Positions 11,982 through 20,663 of a stretch of 40,335 nucleotides of DNA are shown here, one piece after another. This DNA comes from Clostridiaceae bacterium (GTDB lineage: Bacteria; Bacillota; Clostridia; Oscillospirales; Butyricicoccaceae). The notes under the pieces are model-generated. The model saw only the letters and a list, made by a program, of their open reading frames with translations, had not been told where the DNA came from and ran no database searches. The translations under genes were made by a program, and so were the position numbers. The stretch is from contig QXXE01000035.1 in the NCBI GenBank assembly GCA_009911355.1, forward strand, positions 1 to 40,335. The letters run 5' to 3'. The number at the start of each line of letters is the position of its first letter. The first letter of the stretch is position 1.

Positions 11982-12907
11982 GTGTTTTTCTCCTCCTGGT
12001 AGCGTTTGACTTCCTCAAGCCAGTCTTTTTCCCATTCGCTGAGCGTGGCGGGGTCGGGCTCGGGTACGGTGGCGTTTTTCTTTTCGTTTTCGGGCTCCAG
12101 CGCGGTAATCTCGGCGAGGGTATGCACGCCCTTGCTTTCCCAGGATTCCAGGATTTTCCGCACATAGTCGGCGCTGAATTTTTTGAGCGTCCGTTCGGTG
12201 CGCCGCACGGCGAGCTCCATCGCTTCAGGCGGGAAGCCGTGCGCGACGGCATAGGAAATGAGGCGCTTTTCCATCGCCTTCGGGGCGCGCGGCTCGGTGC
12301 CAAGGGCGGCGAACATCGCCTCGGTGAGCGGGCGTTCGGCTTCGCGGCGGGAGAGGTAATCCTGGGCGGCCTCGGCGGTGTAGAGCCCCATATCCGCCCA
12401 GCGGTAGGCTTCCTTGCGGATATCGCCCAGCCGGACGGCTCCCAGCTCGCGTTTCAGGCAGCCGAGCAGTTCCATGATGACCTCCGCCGGGAGCCCGAGA
12501 TGGTCGTAGATGGTGAACAGCGTCCGCAGCTGGCTTTCGGTGAGGGTTTTCCCGAGCAGCCCCTCGGCTTCCTCGCAGACGGCCGAAAAGCGGTGGTCGC
12601 CGCCGCGCGCGGTGCGCAGCTCGGAGGCGGTATAGGAGGGCGCGGATTCCTTTTGCGGCTCCTCCGGCTGGGCGGAGATGGTCAGCGAGGTCAGGGTGAA
12701 CAGGGCGCGTTCATATTGTTCTTTGGAAAAGCCAAGCGCGCGCATGGCGGCGGGTTCCTCCGCTGCCGCGCCGTGGCGCAGGATGTAAAGGTAAAGCAGG
12801 GCGCTGTCCCCGTCGGCGCATTTGAGCAGCTTGTCGGCAATATCGCACCGGATGATGCGGAATTCGCCCTCGGGGAGCAGCAGGTGGGCCAGGCTCTGTT
12901 TTGGCAT
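11978..12907 (-). CDS. DnaD-domain replication initiation protein
   Basis: A 309-residue protein with two DnaD/DnaB2-like segments: LFTIYDHLGLPAEVIMELLG in the middle, and YAVAHGFPPEAMELAVRRT followed by YVRKILESWESKG near the C-terminus, the usual YxxxILxxW signature. DnaD-type proteins help remodel origin DNA and recruit the helicase and its loader, which is encoded directly downstream with a 4-bp overlap. I start at MPKQSLAHLLLPEG because GGAG lies 9 nt upstream; another in-frame ATG 15 bp earlier has no site. A Glu/Lys-rich C-terminal tail follows. Confidence 0.85.
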   Translation of the reverse strand: MPKQSLAHLLLPEGEFRIIRCDIADKLLKCADGDSALLYLYILRHGAAAEEPAAMRALGFSKEQYERALFTLTSLTISAQPEEPQKESAPSYTASELRTARGGDHRFSAVCEEAEGLLGKTLTESQLRTLFTIYDHLGLPAEVIMELLGCLKRELGAVRLGDIRKEAYRWADMGLYTAEAAQDYLSRREAERPLTEAMFAALGTEPRAPKAMEKRLISYAVAHGFPPEAMELAVRRTERTLKKFSADYVRKILESWESKGVHTLAEITALEPENEKKNATVPEPDPATLSEWEKDWLEEVKRYQEEKNT

Positions 12908-12991
12908 GTGTCGATTCTCCATTCCGGTTGGCAGGGCGGGGGCGGCGGGGCGTTCCCGATTTCCCGCTATTCCCGCACAGCGTTCCCCTTT

Positions 12992-13020
12992 ATTATACCC
13001 TTTTACCAGTCTGGGCGCAA
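12992..13020 (-). promoter_or_regulatory. Promoter of the dnaD-like/helicase loader operon
   Basis: On the minus strand, TTGCGC (13020-13015), a 17-bp spacer and TATAAT (12997-12992). It gives a leader of about 80 nt. Confidence 0.65.
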
Positions 13021-13061
13021 GATGCAGTAAAATTTTCTCACTTTTGTAGATGCAATTTTGA

Positions 13062-14369
<1,308 letters not shown>

Positions 14370-14371
14370 CG

Positions 14372-14398
14372 GCGCTGCAAACGGCGTTTGTGCAGCGC
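14372..14398 (+). terminator. Hairpin after the glmU-like gene
   Basis: GCGCTGCAAAC pairs with GTTTG(TG)CAGCGC just after the stop codon, with a small bulge. No T tract follows, so read-through into prs is possible. The gap to prs also holds GGCGGCAA...TTGCCGCC (about 14517-14538) and CAGGC-AAA-GCCTG hairpins. Confidence 0.45.
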
Positions 14399-14601
14399 AA
14401 ATGATGTATAAAAGCCCAGGTTTTGCTTGAGAATGGTGCGCACGCCCAGCGGCGGGGCCTTTTCTGCCGCGCCGCGTTGCGGTTTTTTGGAATCCTGCGG
14501 GGATTTGCCTTGGCTGGCGGCAAACTCCCTTGCCGCCGGGCGCGTGTCCAAGTGATCAGGCAAAGCCTGAAACGGATAGAATGATATCGTTCAGGGGGTA
14601 T

Positions 14602-15567
14602 ATGAAAATGATTGCTCACGGCAATAATATCAAGATTTTTTCTGGCAATTCCAATCCCGCGTTGGCGGAGCGTATTGCCGCGAAGCTTGGCCTGCGGCTG
14701 GGCAACGCGACGGTTACGACCTTTTCGGACGGCGAGACTTCGGTTTCCATCAGCGAGACGGTGCGCGGCTCGGACGTATTCCTTGTCCAGTCGACCAGCG
14801 AACCGGTCAACGACCATCTGATGGAGCTGCTGATTATGATTGATTCCTGCCGCCGCGCGTCGGCGGGGCGCATCACGGCGGTGATGCCTTATTTCGGCTA
14901 CGCCCGTCAGGACCGCAAGAGCAAGGCGCGCGACCCGATTTCGGCCAAGCTGGTTGCTGATATGATTGCCACGGCAGGCGCTGACCGTGTGCTCACGATG
15001 GACCTGCATGCCGCGCAGATCCAGGGTTTTTTTAACATCCCGGTGGACAACATGCAGGGGTCGGCGGTGCTGATCCCGGCGCTTGCGGAGCAGTTTGGCG
15101 TAGGGCGGGAGGATATGGTGATCGTATCGCCCGACCTGGGCTCGGTCAACCGTGCGCGCAAGTTTGCGGAAAAGCTGGACCTGCCGCTTGCGATTATTGA
15201 CAAGCGCCGGCCGAAGGCAAACGTTTCTGAGGTGATGAACATCATTGGGGACGTGCGCGGCAAGAAGGTTGTGATTATTGACGATTTGATTGATACGGCG
15301 GGCACGCTGTGCCATGCGGCGGAAGCGCTTGTGGAGAAGGGCGGCGCGACTGAGATTTACGCTTGTGCGACGCACGGGGTGCTTTCCGGGAAGGCGATCC
15401 GGCTGATCGAGGAGAGCCCGATCCGGGAGCTTACGATTCTTGACAACATTGCGCTCAAAGAGGAGCGGAAAATCCCGAAAATCCGCACTTTATCGGTTGC
15501 GCCGGTGCTCGCTGAGGCGATTGCGCGCATTTATGAGGAGCGGTCGGTCTCGCCGTTGTTTGGCTGA
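14602..15567 (+). CDS. prs: Ribose-phosphate pyrophosphokinase (PRPP synthetase)
   Basis: Makes PRPP from ribose-5-phosphate and ATP for purine, pyrimidine, NAD, His and Trp synthesis. The roughly 321-residue length is usual. Family features in order: KIFSGNSNPALAERIA, FSDGETSVSI, the catalytic FGYARQDRK loop, MDLHAAQIQGFF, and the PRPP-binding VVIIDDLIDTAGT. The ATG at 14602 (MKMIAHGNN) has AGGGGG very close upstream; the ATG at 14608 has better spacing to it, so the start may be two codons later. It follows the glmU-like gene, the conserved Firmicute order, and ends in a strong intrinsic terminator. Confidence 0.96.
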   Translation: MKMIAHGNNIKIFSGNSNPALAERIAAKLGLRLGNATVTTFSDGETSVSISETVRGSDVFLVQSTSEPVNDHLMELLIMIDSCRRASAGRITAVMPYFGYARQDRKSKARDPISAKLVADMIATAGADRVLTMDLHAAQIQGFFNIPVDNMQGSAVLIPALAEQFGVGREDMVIVSPDLGSVNRARKFAEKLDLPLAIIDKRRPKANVSEVMNIIGDVRGKKVVIIDDLIDTAGTLCHAAEALVEKGGATEIYACATHGVLSGKAIRLIEESPIRELTILDNIALKEERKIPKIRTLSVAPVLAEAIARIYEERSVSPLFG

Positions 15568-15579
15568 GCGGGGATTACG

Positions 15580-15603
15580 GGGGCAGGCAACTGCCCCTTT
15601 TTT
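15580..15603 (+). terminator. Intrinsic terminator of prs
   Basis: GGGGCAG-GCAA-CTGCCCC followed by TTTTTT, 12 bp after the stop codon. A textbook stem, tetraloop and T tract. Confidence 0.92.
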
Positions 15604-15616
15604 CGTCAGCGGGTTC

Positions 15617-15745
15617 GCCTCCGCAGCGGGCGCCAGGGGACGCTGTCCCCTGGACCTCTGCCAGAGGGCTTTGCCCTCTGGACTCCCACGATTTTTTTGT
15701 AAAAAAATCGAGTAAAAACTTCATCTCGCCTGCGGGCGGGACGGA
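15617..15745 (+). repeat. Composite palindromic repeat, locus A
   Basis: In order: two GC-rich dyads (CCAGGGGAC-GCT-GTCCCCTGG, 15633-15653; CCAGAGGGC-TTT-GCCCTCTGG, 15661-15681), an A/T hairpin (15689-15710, stem CGATTTTTTT with its complement, GT loop), the linker AGTAAAAACTTCATCT, and the block CGCCTGCGGGCGGGACGG. The same order recurs at 28261 (plus) and 31113 (minus). No reading frame is conserved, so it looks like a non-coding mobile or structural repeat. The next 100 bp to the YmdB-type gene are unassigned. Confidence 0.85.
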
Positions 15746-15853
15746 GGGATGGGGTGACTGCTTTCTTGTGATTGGGGGAGGCTTTTTGGTTGTTGGGATA
15801 CGGGATTATGGCTGTTGAAGTGATGGGAAAAGGTTCAGGAAGGGAGAAAAAGC

Positions 15854-16636
15854 ATGAAACTGTTTGCGGTAGGTGATATTGTTGGTGAGCCGGGGCTGCG
15901 GACGCTGGAAAAGCGGCTGCGGGCGCTCAAACGGTACTATGGGGTGGATTTTACGGTTGTAAATGGGGAAAACGCGTCGATGACGGGCATTACGCCCGAG
16001 CAGGCCGACCGTATTTTCGCCGCCGGGGCCGATGTGGTCACGCTTGGGAACCACGTCTGGAACCGCCGCCAGATCGTGCCGTATATGGAGGACAACCGGT
16101 ATTTGCTGCGCCCGGCGAACCTCGCCCCGCAGCTGCCCGGCGAGGGCTTCGGTATTTACGACGCGCGCGGCTGGCGGCTGCTCGTGATGAACCTTATCGG
16201 GCGGTGCGGGATGGAGTTCGGCCCGGACAACCCCTTTCTTGCAGCCGACCGTATTTTACGGGCGCTTGAGGGGAAATATGACCTTGCGGTCTGCGAGATC
16301 CACGCCGACGCGACTTCGGAGAAGCTGGCGATGGGCTATTATCTCGACGGGCGGTGCGCGGCGGTCTGGGGGACGCATACCCACGTGCAGACCGCCGACG
16401 AACGCGTGAACCCAAACGGGACAGGCTATCTGACCGATCTCGGCATGACTGGGCCCCTCTGGTCGGTGCTGGGGGTCGAGCCGAGGCAGTCGATCGCCAT
16501 GTTCCGCGGCGACCTGACCGAACGCTTCCGGCCCGCGGCTGGCGAGTGCGCGCTGGCGGGTGCGGTGTTCGAGGTCGATCCCGCTAGCGGGAAATGCTCG
16601 CATGTGGAGCGCGTTTTTGACCGCGTGGAGGGATAG
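15854..16636 (+). CDS. YmdB-type metallophosphoesterase
   Basis: A 260-residue protein of the YmdB family (TIGR00282-type), cytoplasmic two-metal phosphodiesterases; B. subtilis YmdB hydrolyses 2',3'-cyclic nucleotides and influences biofilm and motility choice. Metal-binding motifs are all present: FAVGDIVGEPG, VVNGENAS, TLGNHVWN, CEIHADATSEK and WGTHTHVQTAD, with the family's TDLGMTGP near the C-terminus. Length is normal. The start follows GGAAGGGAG. It is separated from prs by a terminator and a composite repeat, so it is probably transcribed separately. The substrate in this organism is inferred. Confidence 0.92.
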   Translation: MKLFAVGDIVGEPGLRTLEKRLRALKRYYGVDFTVVNGENASMTGITPEQADRIFAAGADVVTLGNHVWNRRQIVPYMEDNRYLLRPANLAPQLPGEGFGIYDARGWRLLVMNLIGRCGMEFGPDNPFLAADRILRALEGKYDLAVCEIHADATSEKLAMGYYLDGRCAAVWGTHTHVQTADERVNPNGTGYLTDLGMTGPLWSVLGVEPRQSIAMFRGDLTERFRPAAGECALAGAVFEVDPASGKCSHVERVFDRVEG

Positions 16637-16766
16637 CCGATTCCCGGCCGGCAATGTGGCAGGGCGCTGGGGTTTTTGCGGCTGCAATTCGATGGAAAGA
16701 CGCGAAAACGCACCTGGCTTTGTTCCAGGCGCGCGTGGATGATTGGTAAAATGCGGAGGTTATGAA

Positions 16767-17684
16767 ATGGTGAAACGGTTACTCAGCTGTACTGCGAGCG
16801 AAATGCTTGCTATGGGAAAAGCGGACGTGTTGCAGGCAATTGCGGGCAGCGAGGGGCGGGTGCTCGCGTGCGAGACCATCGGGGCGGTGCAGCCGTTGCT
16901 GGGTGACCTTACAAACGCGGAATTTGCCGCGTCGCAGGGAGCGGATATCCTGCTGCTGAACCTGTTTGACTTGCGCGCGCCGCGGATCGAAGCGCTGCCG
17001 CCGTGCGCGCCAGGGGAGGCCATCCGGGAGCTCAAGCGGCTGACCGGGCGGCTGGTCGGCATCAACCTGGAACCGGTCGACCCGGAGGGCGCGGCGGTGG
17101 AAGCGGACGCGATGTGGTCCATGACCGCAGGGCGGCTCGCAACGCCGGAAAATGCCCGTTTGGCGGCAGAAATGGGTGTGGATTGGATCGTTTTGACCGG
17201 GAATCCGGGGATGGGGGTATCAAACCGTGCGATACTGCCCTCGCTGCGGGAGCTGCGTGCGGCGCTGGGCGACCGGGTCATTCTGGCGGCTGGGAAAATG
17301 CACGCGTCGGGCATGGCGGGCGACTGCCTGCTTAGCCTGACGGATGTGGAAGCCTTCGCGCAAGCCGGGGCGGATATCATCTTGCTGCCCGCGCCGGGGA
17401 CGGTGCCCGGTGTGACGGTGGAAGCGGTGCGGGAGCGCATTGTGCGTATACACGCGCTGGGAAAGCTTGCCATGACCGCGATCGGCACCTCGCAGGAGGG
17501 GGCGGATACCGACACAATCCGGCGGATTGCGCTGGCCTGCAAGATGGCGGGTGCGGATGTGCATCATATCGGCGATACCGGCTACGGCGGTATGGCGCTG
17601 CCGGAGAATATCCGTGCATACTCGGTTGCAATCCGCGGGATACGTCATACCTATCACCGGATGGCAAGCTCGGTCAACCGCTGA
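16767..17684 (+). CDS. TIM-barrel-like protein of unknown function (PEP phosphonomutase-like)
   Basis: A 305-residue protein. It begins KRLLSCTASEMLAMGKADV and shows a regular alternation of beta strands and helices typical of a TIM barrel: VGINLEPVD, DWIVLTGNPGMG, VILAAGKMHASG, ADIILLPAPGTVPG, MTAIGTSQEGAD and HHIGDTGYGGM. Proteins of this type are often labelled PEP phosphonomutase-like and sit beside sugar or PTS genes; I believe this corresponds to the DUF7916-like group but cannot confirm it. No ligand or reaction is known. The start at 16767 has GGAGG 7 nt upstream; an earlier in-frame TTG at 16743 lacks a site. The 130-bp gap before it holds a CCTGG...CCAGG dyad. Confidence 0.7.
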   Translation: MVKRLLSCTASEMLAMGKADVLQAIAGSEGRVLACETIGAVQPLLGDLTNAEFAASQGADILLLNLFDLRAPRIEALPPCAPGEAIRELKRLTGRLVGINLEPVDPEGAAVEADAMWSMTAGRLATPENARLAAEMGVDWIVLTGNPGMGVSNRAILPSLRELRAALGDRVILAAGKMHASGMAGDCLLSLTDVEAFAQAGADIILLPAPGTVPGVTVEAVRERIVRIHALGKLAMTAIGTSQEGADTDTIRRIALACKMAGADVHHIGDTGYGGMALPENIRAYSVAIRGIRHTYHRMASSVNR

Positions 17685-17739
17685 CGGGGTGCGCTTGACG
17701 GCATACGCCAGGCTTTGCCCTGTGGCATGGCAGGACTAA

Positions 17740-17901
17740 GAGCCTATCCCGTAATGAGACGTGCGCAGATTGCGCCGTCAGATTTTTCGTCAGGCGAAGC
17801 TGATTTCCCGCAGGAATCCTTTGTGGATTGCAAGGGGAAGCGGCGCGGCATGACGGAAAAGATACAAGCAAGCTGTGTGCAGAGCATTTCGGGATAGGCT
17901 C
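17740..17901 (+). mobile_element. MITE-like element, copy 2 (162 bp)
   Basis: Terminal inverted repeats GAGCCTATCCCG(t)AATG and its reverse complement with one mismatch (about 17 bp), flanked by TAA on both sides (17737-17739 and 17902-17904). It has no open frame of note. It contains the whole of copy 1 (10828-10918) plus 71 bp more. GAG ends and a TNA target fit the IS1031 group of the IS5 family, so it is probably a non-autonomous derivative; no transposase is in the window. It lies 31 bp upstream of the alpha/beta hydrolase start and may influence its expression. Confidence 0.8.
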
Positions 17902-17932
17902 TAAGACAGAATACAGAATACGGAGAGACAAC

Positions 17933-18634
17933 ATGCAATTATACAAGATCAAAATAGGGCAGATCCCTGCTGTTTTGTGGGGAGAGCCCAGCGATAAAAT
18001 CATAATTGCGGCGCACGGCAGCCATTCCTCGAAAATAGACGACTGCATTTGGGCGCTTGCGGAGGAAGCCGTTCCGAAAGGCTACCGGGTCCTCAGCTTT
18101 GATTGGCCGCAGCACGGCGAACGCGTCTATGAGGCTGCGCCGATCATGCCCGACGAATGCGTCAGCGAATTGAAACAGATATATGGCTATGCTGCGGGGC
18201 AAGCGGAATCCGTGTCGCTTTTTGGGTGCAGCATGGGGGCTTATTTCCAGCTGCTGGCGCTTGGGGAGGCTGCGGTTGAGCGGGTGTGGTTCCTTTCCCC
18301 GGTAACCGATATGGAAAGGATCATTCACAACTTGATGGCATATTGCCGTGTCAGTGAAGCGGAATTCAGAGAAAAAATTAGGATAGAAAACGATATAGAG
18401 ACCCTGTATTATCCCTATTATGCGTATGTAAAGGCGCATCCGATTACGCAGTGGGCGCATAAGACGTACATCCTGCGCGGGGAACATGATACTTTATGTG
18501 AGGCGCAGGTGGTAAAAGGCTTTGCGGAACGGTTTGGCTGTGAGCTGACCGAGCAGAAAAACGGGGAGCACTGGTTCCATACGGATGCCCAGCTGGCATT
18601 TTTCCGGGAGTGGCTGAGGGCGCGGCTTTCCTGA
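17933..18634 (+). CDS. Alpha/beta hydrolase
   Basis: A 233-residue soluble hydrolase. The early strand IIIAAHGSHSSK matches the oxyanion-hole His-Gly region; the nucleophile elbow is GCSMG (Ser100); the acid is probably the Asp in RGEHDTLCE and the base the His in GEHWFHTD. This is the full set for an esterase or lipase-like alpha/beta fold, but the substrate is not evident. The start at 17933 follows GGAGAG and lies downstream of a MITE-like insertion, which may have displaced or supplied its promoter. Slightly lower GC than its neighbours suggests a different history. It runs head-on into the next gene (18666, minus). Confidence 0.85.
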   Translation: MQLYKIKIGQIPAVLWGEPSDKIIIAAHGSHSSKIDDCIWALAEEAVPKGYRVLSFDWPQHGERVYEAAPIMPDECVSELKQIYGYAAGQAESVSLFGCSMGAYFQLLALGEAAVERVWFLSPVTDMERIIHNLMAYCRVSEAEFREKIRIENDIETLYYPYYAYVKAHPITQWAHKTYILRGEHDTLCEAQVVKGFAERFGCELTEQKNGEHWFHTDAQLAFFREWLRARLS

Positions 18635-18665
18635 ACACAGGGAACACCGCGGCATCATATCGGGG

Positions 18666-19103
18666 TTAATCGGCCAGGCTTTCCTCCATTGCGGCCAGTT
18701 GTGACTGAGCGTCCTCGCTGGTCATAAAGAAGGTGTTGTCGCCCGCGTGGAGCACGCAAAACGCGGTTACAGGGCCGATATTTTCGGCTTTGAGAAAGCT
18801 TTCGTACTTTCTGAGCAGATCGGCGCGCACGTCATGCAGCCGCCTGCCGTCGAGCAGATAGCTCTTTACGACGATGACATAGACGCTGAGCAGGTCTGCG
18901 ATTTCCTGCACGGAGCCTTTGCGGACGTCCTGCGCGGTGAGCTGCGCGAGGGAATCGGCGATGCGCTCGGCCTCGCCGGGCCCGCCTGCAAGCAGAAGCC
19001 CGTGCAGCTCCGCCGGGACGGCTTTTTGGAAGGCTTCACGCACGCGGGCTTCATGCGGCATGGCCAATTCCTTTGCTTTTTGGAACAAATCTTTCAGGGG
19101 CAT
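18666..19103 (-). CDS. Hypothetical protein, 145 aa
   Basis: No family recognised. The chosen start (MPLKDLFQKAKELAMPHEA) follows GAGGAGG by 7 nt. The protein is charged and mostly helical, with no signal peptide or membrane segment. A central stretch (QEIADLLSVYVIVVKSYLL) is hydrophobic enough for a buried helix, and the C-terminal part (GPVTAFCVLHAGDNTFFMTS) may form a small beta segment. It has its own promoter and stands alone between two plus-strand genes, so its context says little. Confidence 0.7.
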   Translation of the reverse strand: MPLKDLFQKAKELAMPHEARVREAFQKAVPAELHGLLLAGGPGEAERIADSLAQLTAQDVRKGSVQEIADLLSVYVIVVKSYLLDGRRLHDVRADLLRKYESFLKAENIGPVTAFCVLHAGDNTFFMTSEDAQSQLAAMEESLAD

Positions 19104-19155
19104 TTGAATCCTCCTCGATTCACTTTGATCAGGCGGCAGGGGCCGCCGCAAAGCT

Positions 19156-19185
19156 ATTTTACCATTTTTGCGGCATTGCGGTCAA
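19156..19185 (-). promoter_or_regulatory. Promoter of the 145-aa hypothetical gene
   Basis: On the minus strand TTGACC (19185-19180), an 18-bp spacer and TAAAAT (19161-19156), about 53 bp before the start codon. Confidence 0.6.
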
Positions 19186-19264
19186 GTGCTTTGCCGCAGG
19201 GAGGCGCGGCAGCGCGGGCCCTGTGGGCCGGAAGCGATACTTTTGCAGCCGTTCAAATTTTTCC

Positions 19265-19293
19265 TTGCAATTTAACTGCTAAAGTGATTTAAT
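19265..19293 (+). promoter_or_regulatory. Promoter of the DUF554 gene
   Basis: TTGCAA (19265-19270), a 17-bp spacer and TTTAAT (19288-19293), 38 bp before the start codon. Confidence 0.6.
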
Positions 19294-19331
19294 AGTAGTG
19301 CTGTAATTTCATAAAGTAAGGGGGGATACCT

Positions 19332-20078
19332 ATGACTGGCTTAGGAACGATTGTCAACTGTGGGATTGTAGCGCTCGGCACAACGCTGGGGCTGCTGCTG
19401 AAAGGGGGCCTGCCGCAGCGGTTCGAGAAAACCATTATGTCGGCGCTGTCGCTGTGTGCGTTTTTCATCGGGCTTGGCGGAGCGCTTTCGCAGATACTGG
19501 TTTTTGAGGATGGCAAGATTTCCACGCAGTATACGCTGCTGATTGTGCTGTGCATGGCGATCGGCGCGATTATCGGGGAAGCGCTTGATATCGAAAAAAG
19601 GCTGGAGGAGCTCGGCGAGTGGTTCAAGAAGCGGATCCCGGCGGGCAGTTCGGGGTCGTCGACCTTTGTGGAGGCGTTTGTGACGGCGTCGCTGCTGTTC
19701 TGCGTCGGCGCAATGTCGATTGTCGGCTCGCTCGAGGATGGGCTGAACGGCAACCCTTCGATTTTGTTTGCGAAATCGGTTATGGACGGCGTAGCGGCCA
19801 TAGTATTTACGGCCTCGCTGGGCGCTGGCGTGTACTTATCTATCCTGGCGCTGATCGTTTACCAGGGCGGGATTACGTTGCTGGCGGGCTTTATCCGCCC
19901 GTTCCTTTCCGACCTGCTGATCGGGCAGATGTCGTGTATCGGGTCGGTGCTGATTTTCGCAATCGGGTTTAACCTGCTGGACAGCAAAAAAATCAAGGTT
20001 GGCAACCTGCTGCCAGCGATGTTCCTGCCGATTTTGTTTTTGTGGCTCAAAGGGCTTTTCCCGTGGCTGCCGTGGTAA
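19332..20078 (+). CDS. DUF554 family membrane protein (YdfK/YqgA-like)
   Basis: A 248-residue integral membrane protein with about six to seven hydrophobic segments. The family signature is clear: GTIVNCGIVALGTTLGLLLK at the start, then FFIGLGGAL, LLFCVGAMSIVGSLEDGLNG, FAKSVMDGVAAIVFTASLG, CIGSVLIFAIGFNLL and KVGNLLPAMFLP. The family is widespread in Firmicutes and Enterobacteria, and its function is unknown. The start follows AAGGGGGG. A strong intrinsic terminator follows the gene, so it is monocistronic. Confidence 0.92.
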   Translation: MTGLGTIVNCGIVALGTTLGLLLKGGLPQRFEKTIMSALSLCAFFIGLGGALSQILVFEDGKISTQYTLLIVLCMAIGAIIGEALDIEKRLEELGEWFKKRIPAGSSGSSTFVEAFVTASLLFCVGAMSIVGSLEDGLNGNPSILFAKSVMDGVAAIVFTASLGAGVYLSILALIVYQGGITLLAGFIRPFLSDLLIGQMSCIGSVLIFAIGFNLLDSKKIKVGNLLPAMFLPILFLWLKGLFPWLPW

Positions 20079-20165
20079 ATTGTCTCAAGATCCATTTCCC
20101 ATTACACTGCCGGCACCGCCATTTTAACCAAACATCCAAAACAGCTTTTCTTCACACAAAAGGGG

Positions 20166-20203
20166 TACAGGGTGATTGCCATACGCAGTCACCCTGTATT
20201 TTT
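20166..20203 (+). terminator. Intrinsic terminator after the DUF554 gene
   Basis: TACAGGGTGA pairs with TCACCCTGTA, followed by TTTTT. It also lies just beyond the end of the minus-strand DUF951 gene. Confidence 0.85.
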
Positions 20204-20230
20204 CATACCTCATTTACGCAGGAAAGTCCG

Positions 20231-20425
20231 CTAATAAACCTTCTCATCGCCGCGCATAACGCTTTTAATATTTTTTTCGGCTTTGCTGCGAGGCAGCATG
20301 ACTTCATGGCCGCAGCCTTTGCAAACCATTTTGAAGTCCATACCGATGCGGGTGACCGTCCATTCGTGGCTGCCGCAGGGATGCGGCTTCTTCATGGTCA
20401 GCACGTCGCCGAGTTGAATATCCAA
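20231..20425 (-). CDS. DUF951 family small zinc-ribbon-like protein
   Basis: A 64-residue protein: MDIQLGDVLTMKKPHPCGSH at the start, then CKGCGHEVMLPRSKAEK. Conserved Cys/His residues (CG-H and CKGCGH) suggest one metal site. This matches DUF951, a small protein often near ychF, parB or rpsF in Firmicutes, whose role is unknown. The start codon is TTG, 6 nt after GGAGGTGA, a strong site that decides the start. It is separated from the oxidoreductase by a repeat-filled gap. Confidence 0.9.
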   Translation of the reverse strand: MDIQLGDVLTMKKPHPCGSHEWTVTRIGMDFKMVCKGCGHEVMLPRSKAEKNIKSVMRGDEKVY

Positions 20426-20469
20426 ACGGGTTCACCTCCCAAAACACAAATTCCAAAGCCCCAAATACG

Positions 20470-20655
20470 GAAACCGGCCAGCCCGCTGCCATTATGGCGG
20501 GCTGGCCATAGAGCGGCAAGAACCGGTAGCAGCCCAAAGCCCCCGTCCCGCCCGCAGGCGGGGAAGGGATTCCAAAGGGGCTAGCCCCTTTGGCGCCCGC
20601 CGCGCAGGCGCGGGGTCCAGGGGCAGAGCCCCGGGCGGGAGCACGAACGAAGCGG
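20470..20655 (-). repeat. Composite palindromic repeat, locus B
   Basis: Read on the minus strand: GC dyads (GGGGCTCTGCCCC; CGCGCCTGCGCGG), the perfect palindrome CAAAGGGGCTAGCCCCTTTG, GGAATCCCTTCCC, then CGCCTGCGGGCGGGACGGGG, a linker, and a distal hairpin GGCCAGCCCGC...GCGGGCTGGCC (11-bp stem, 20477-20508). It follows the 3' end of the oxidoreductase gene. Compare loci at 28565 and 40044, which end in the same distal hairpin. Confidence 0.8.
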
Positions 20656-20663
20656 CAGCGCAG

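Noticed and set aside
14530..14601. An earlier start for prs at 14530
   Set aside because: The extra residues have no match to the family and no ribosome site; 14602 or 14608 fits the usual N-terminus.
17828..17932. An earlier start for the alpha/beta hydrolase at 17828
   Set aside because: It would translate MITE sequence; the ATG at 17933 has GGAGAG upstream and begins the conserved fold.
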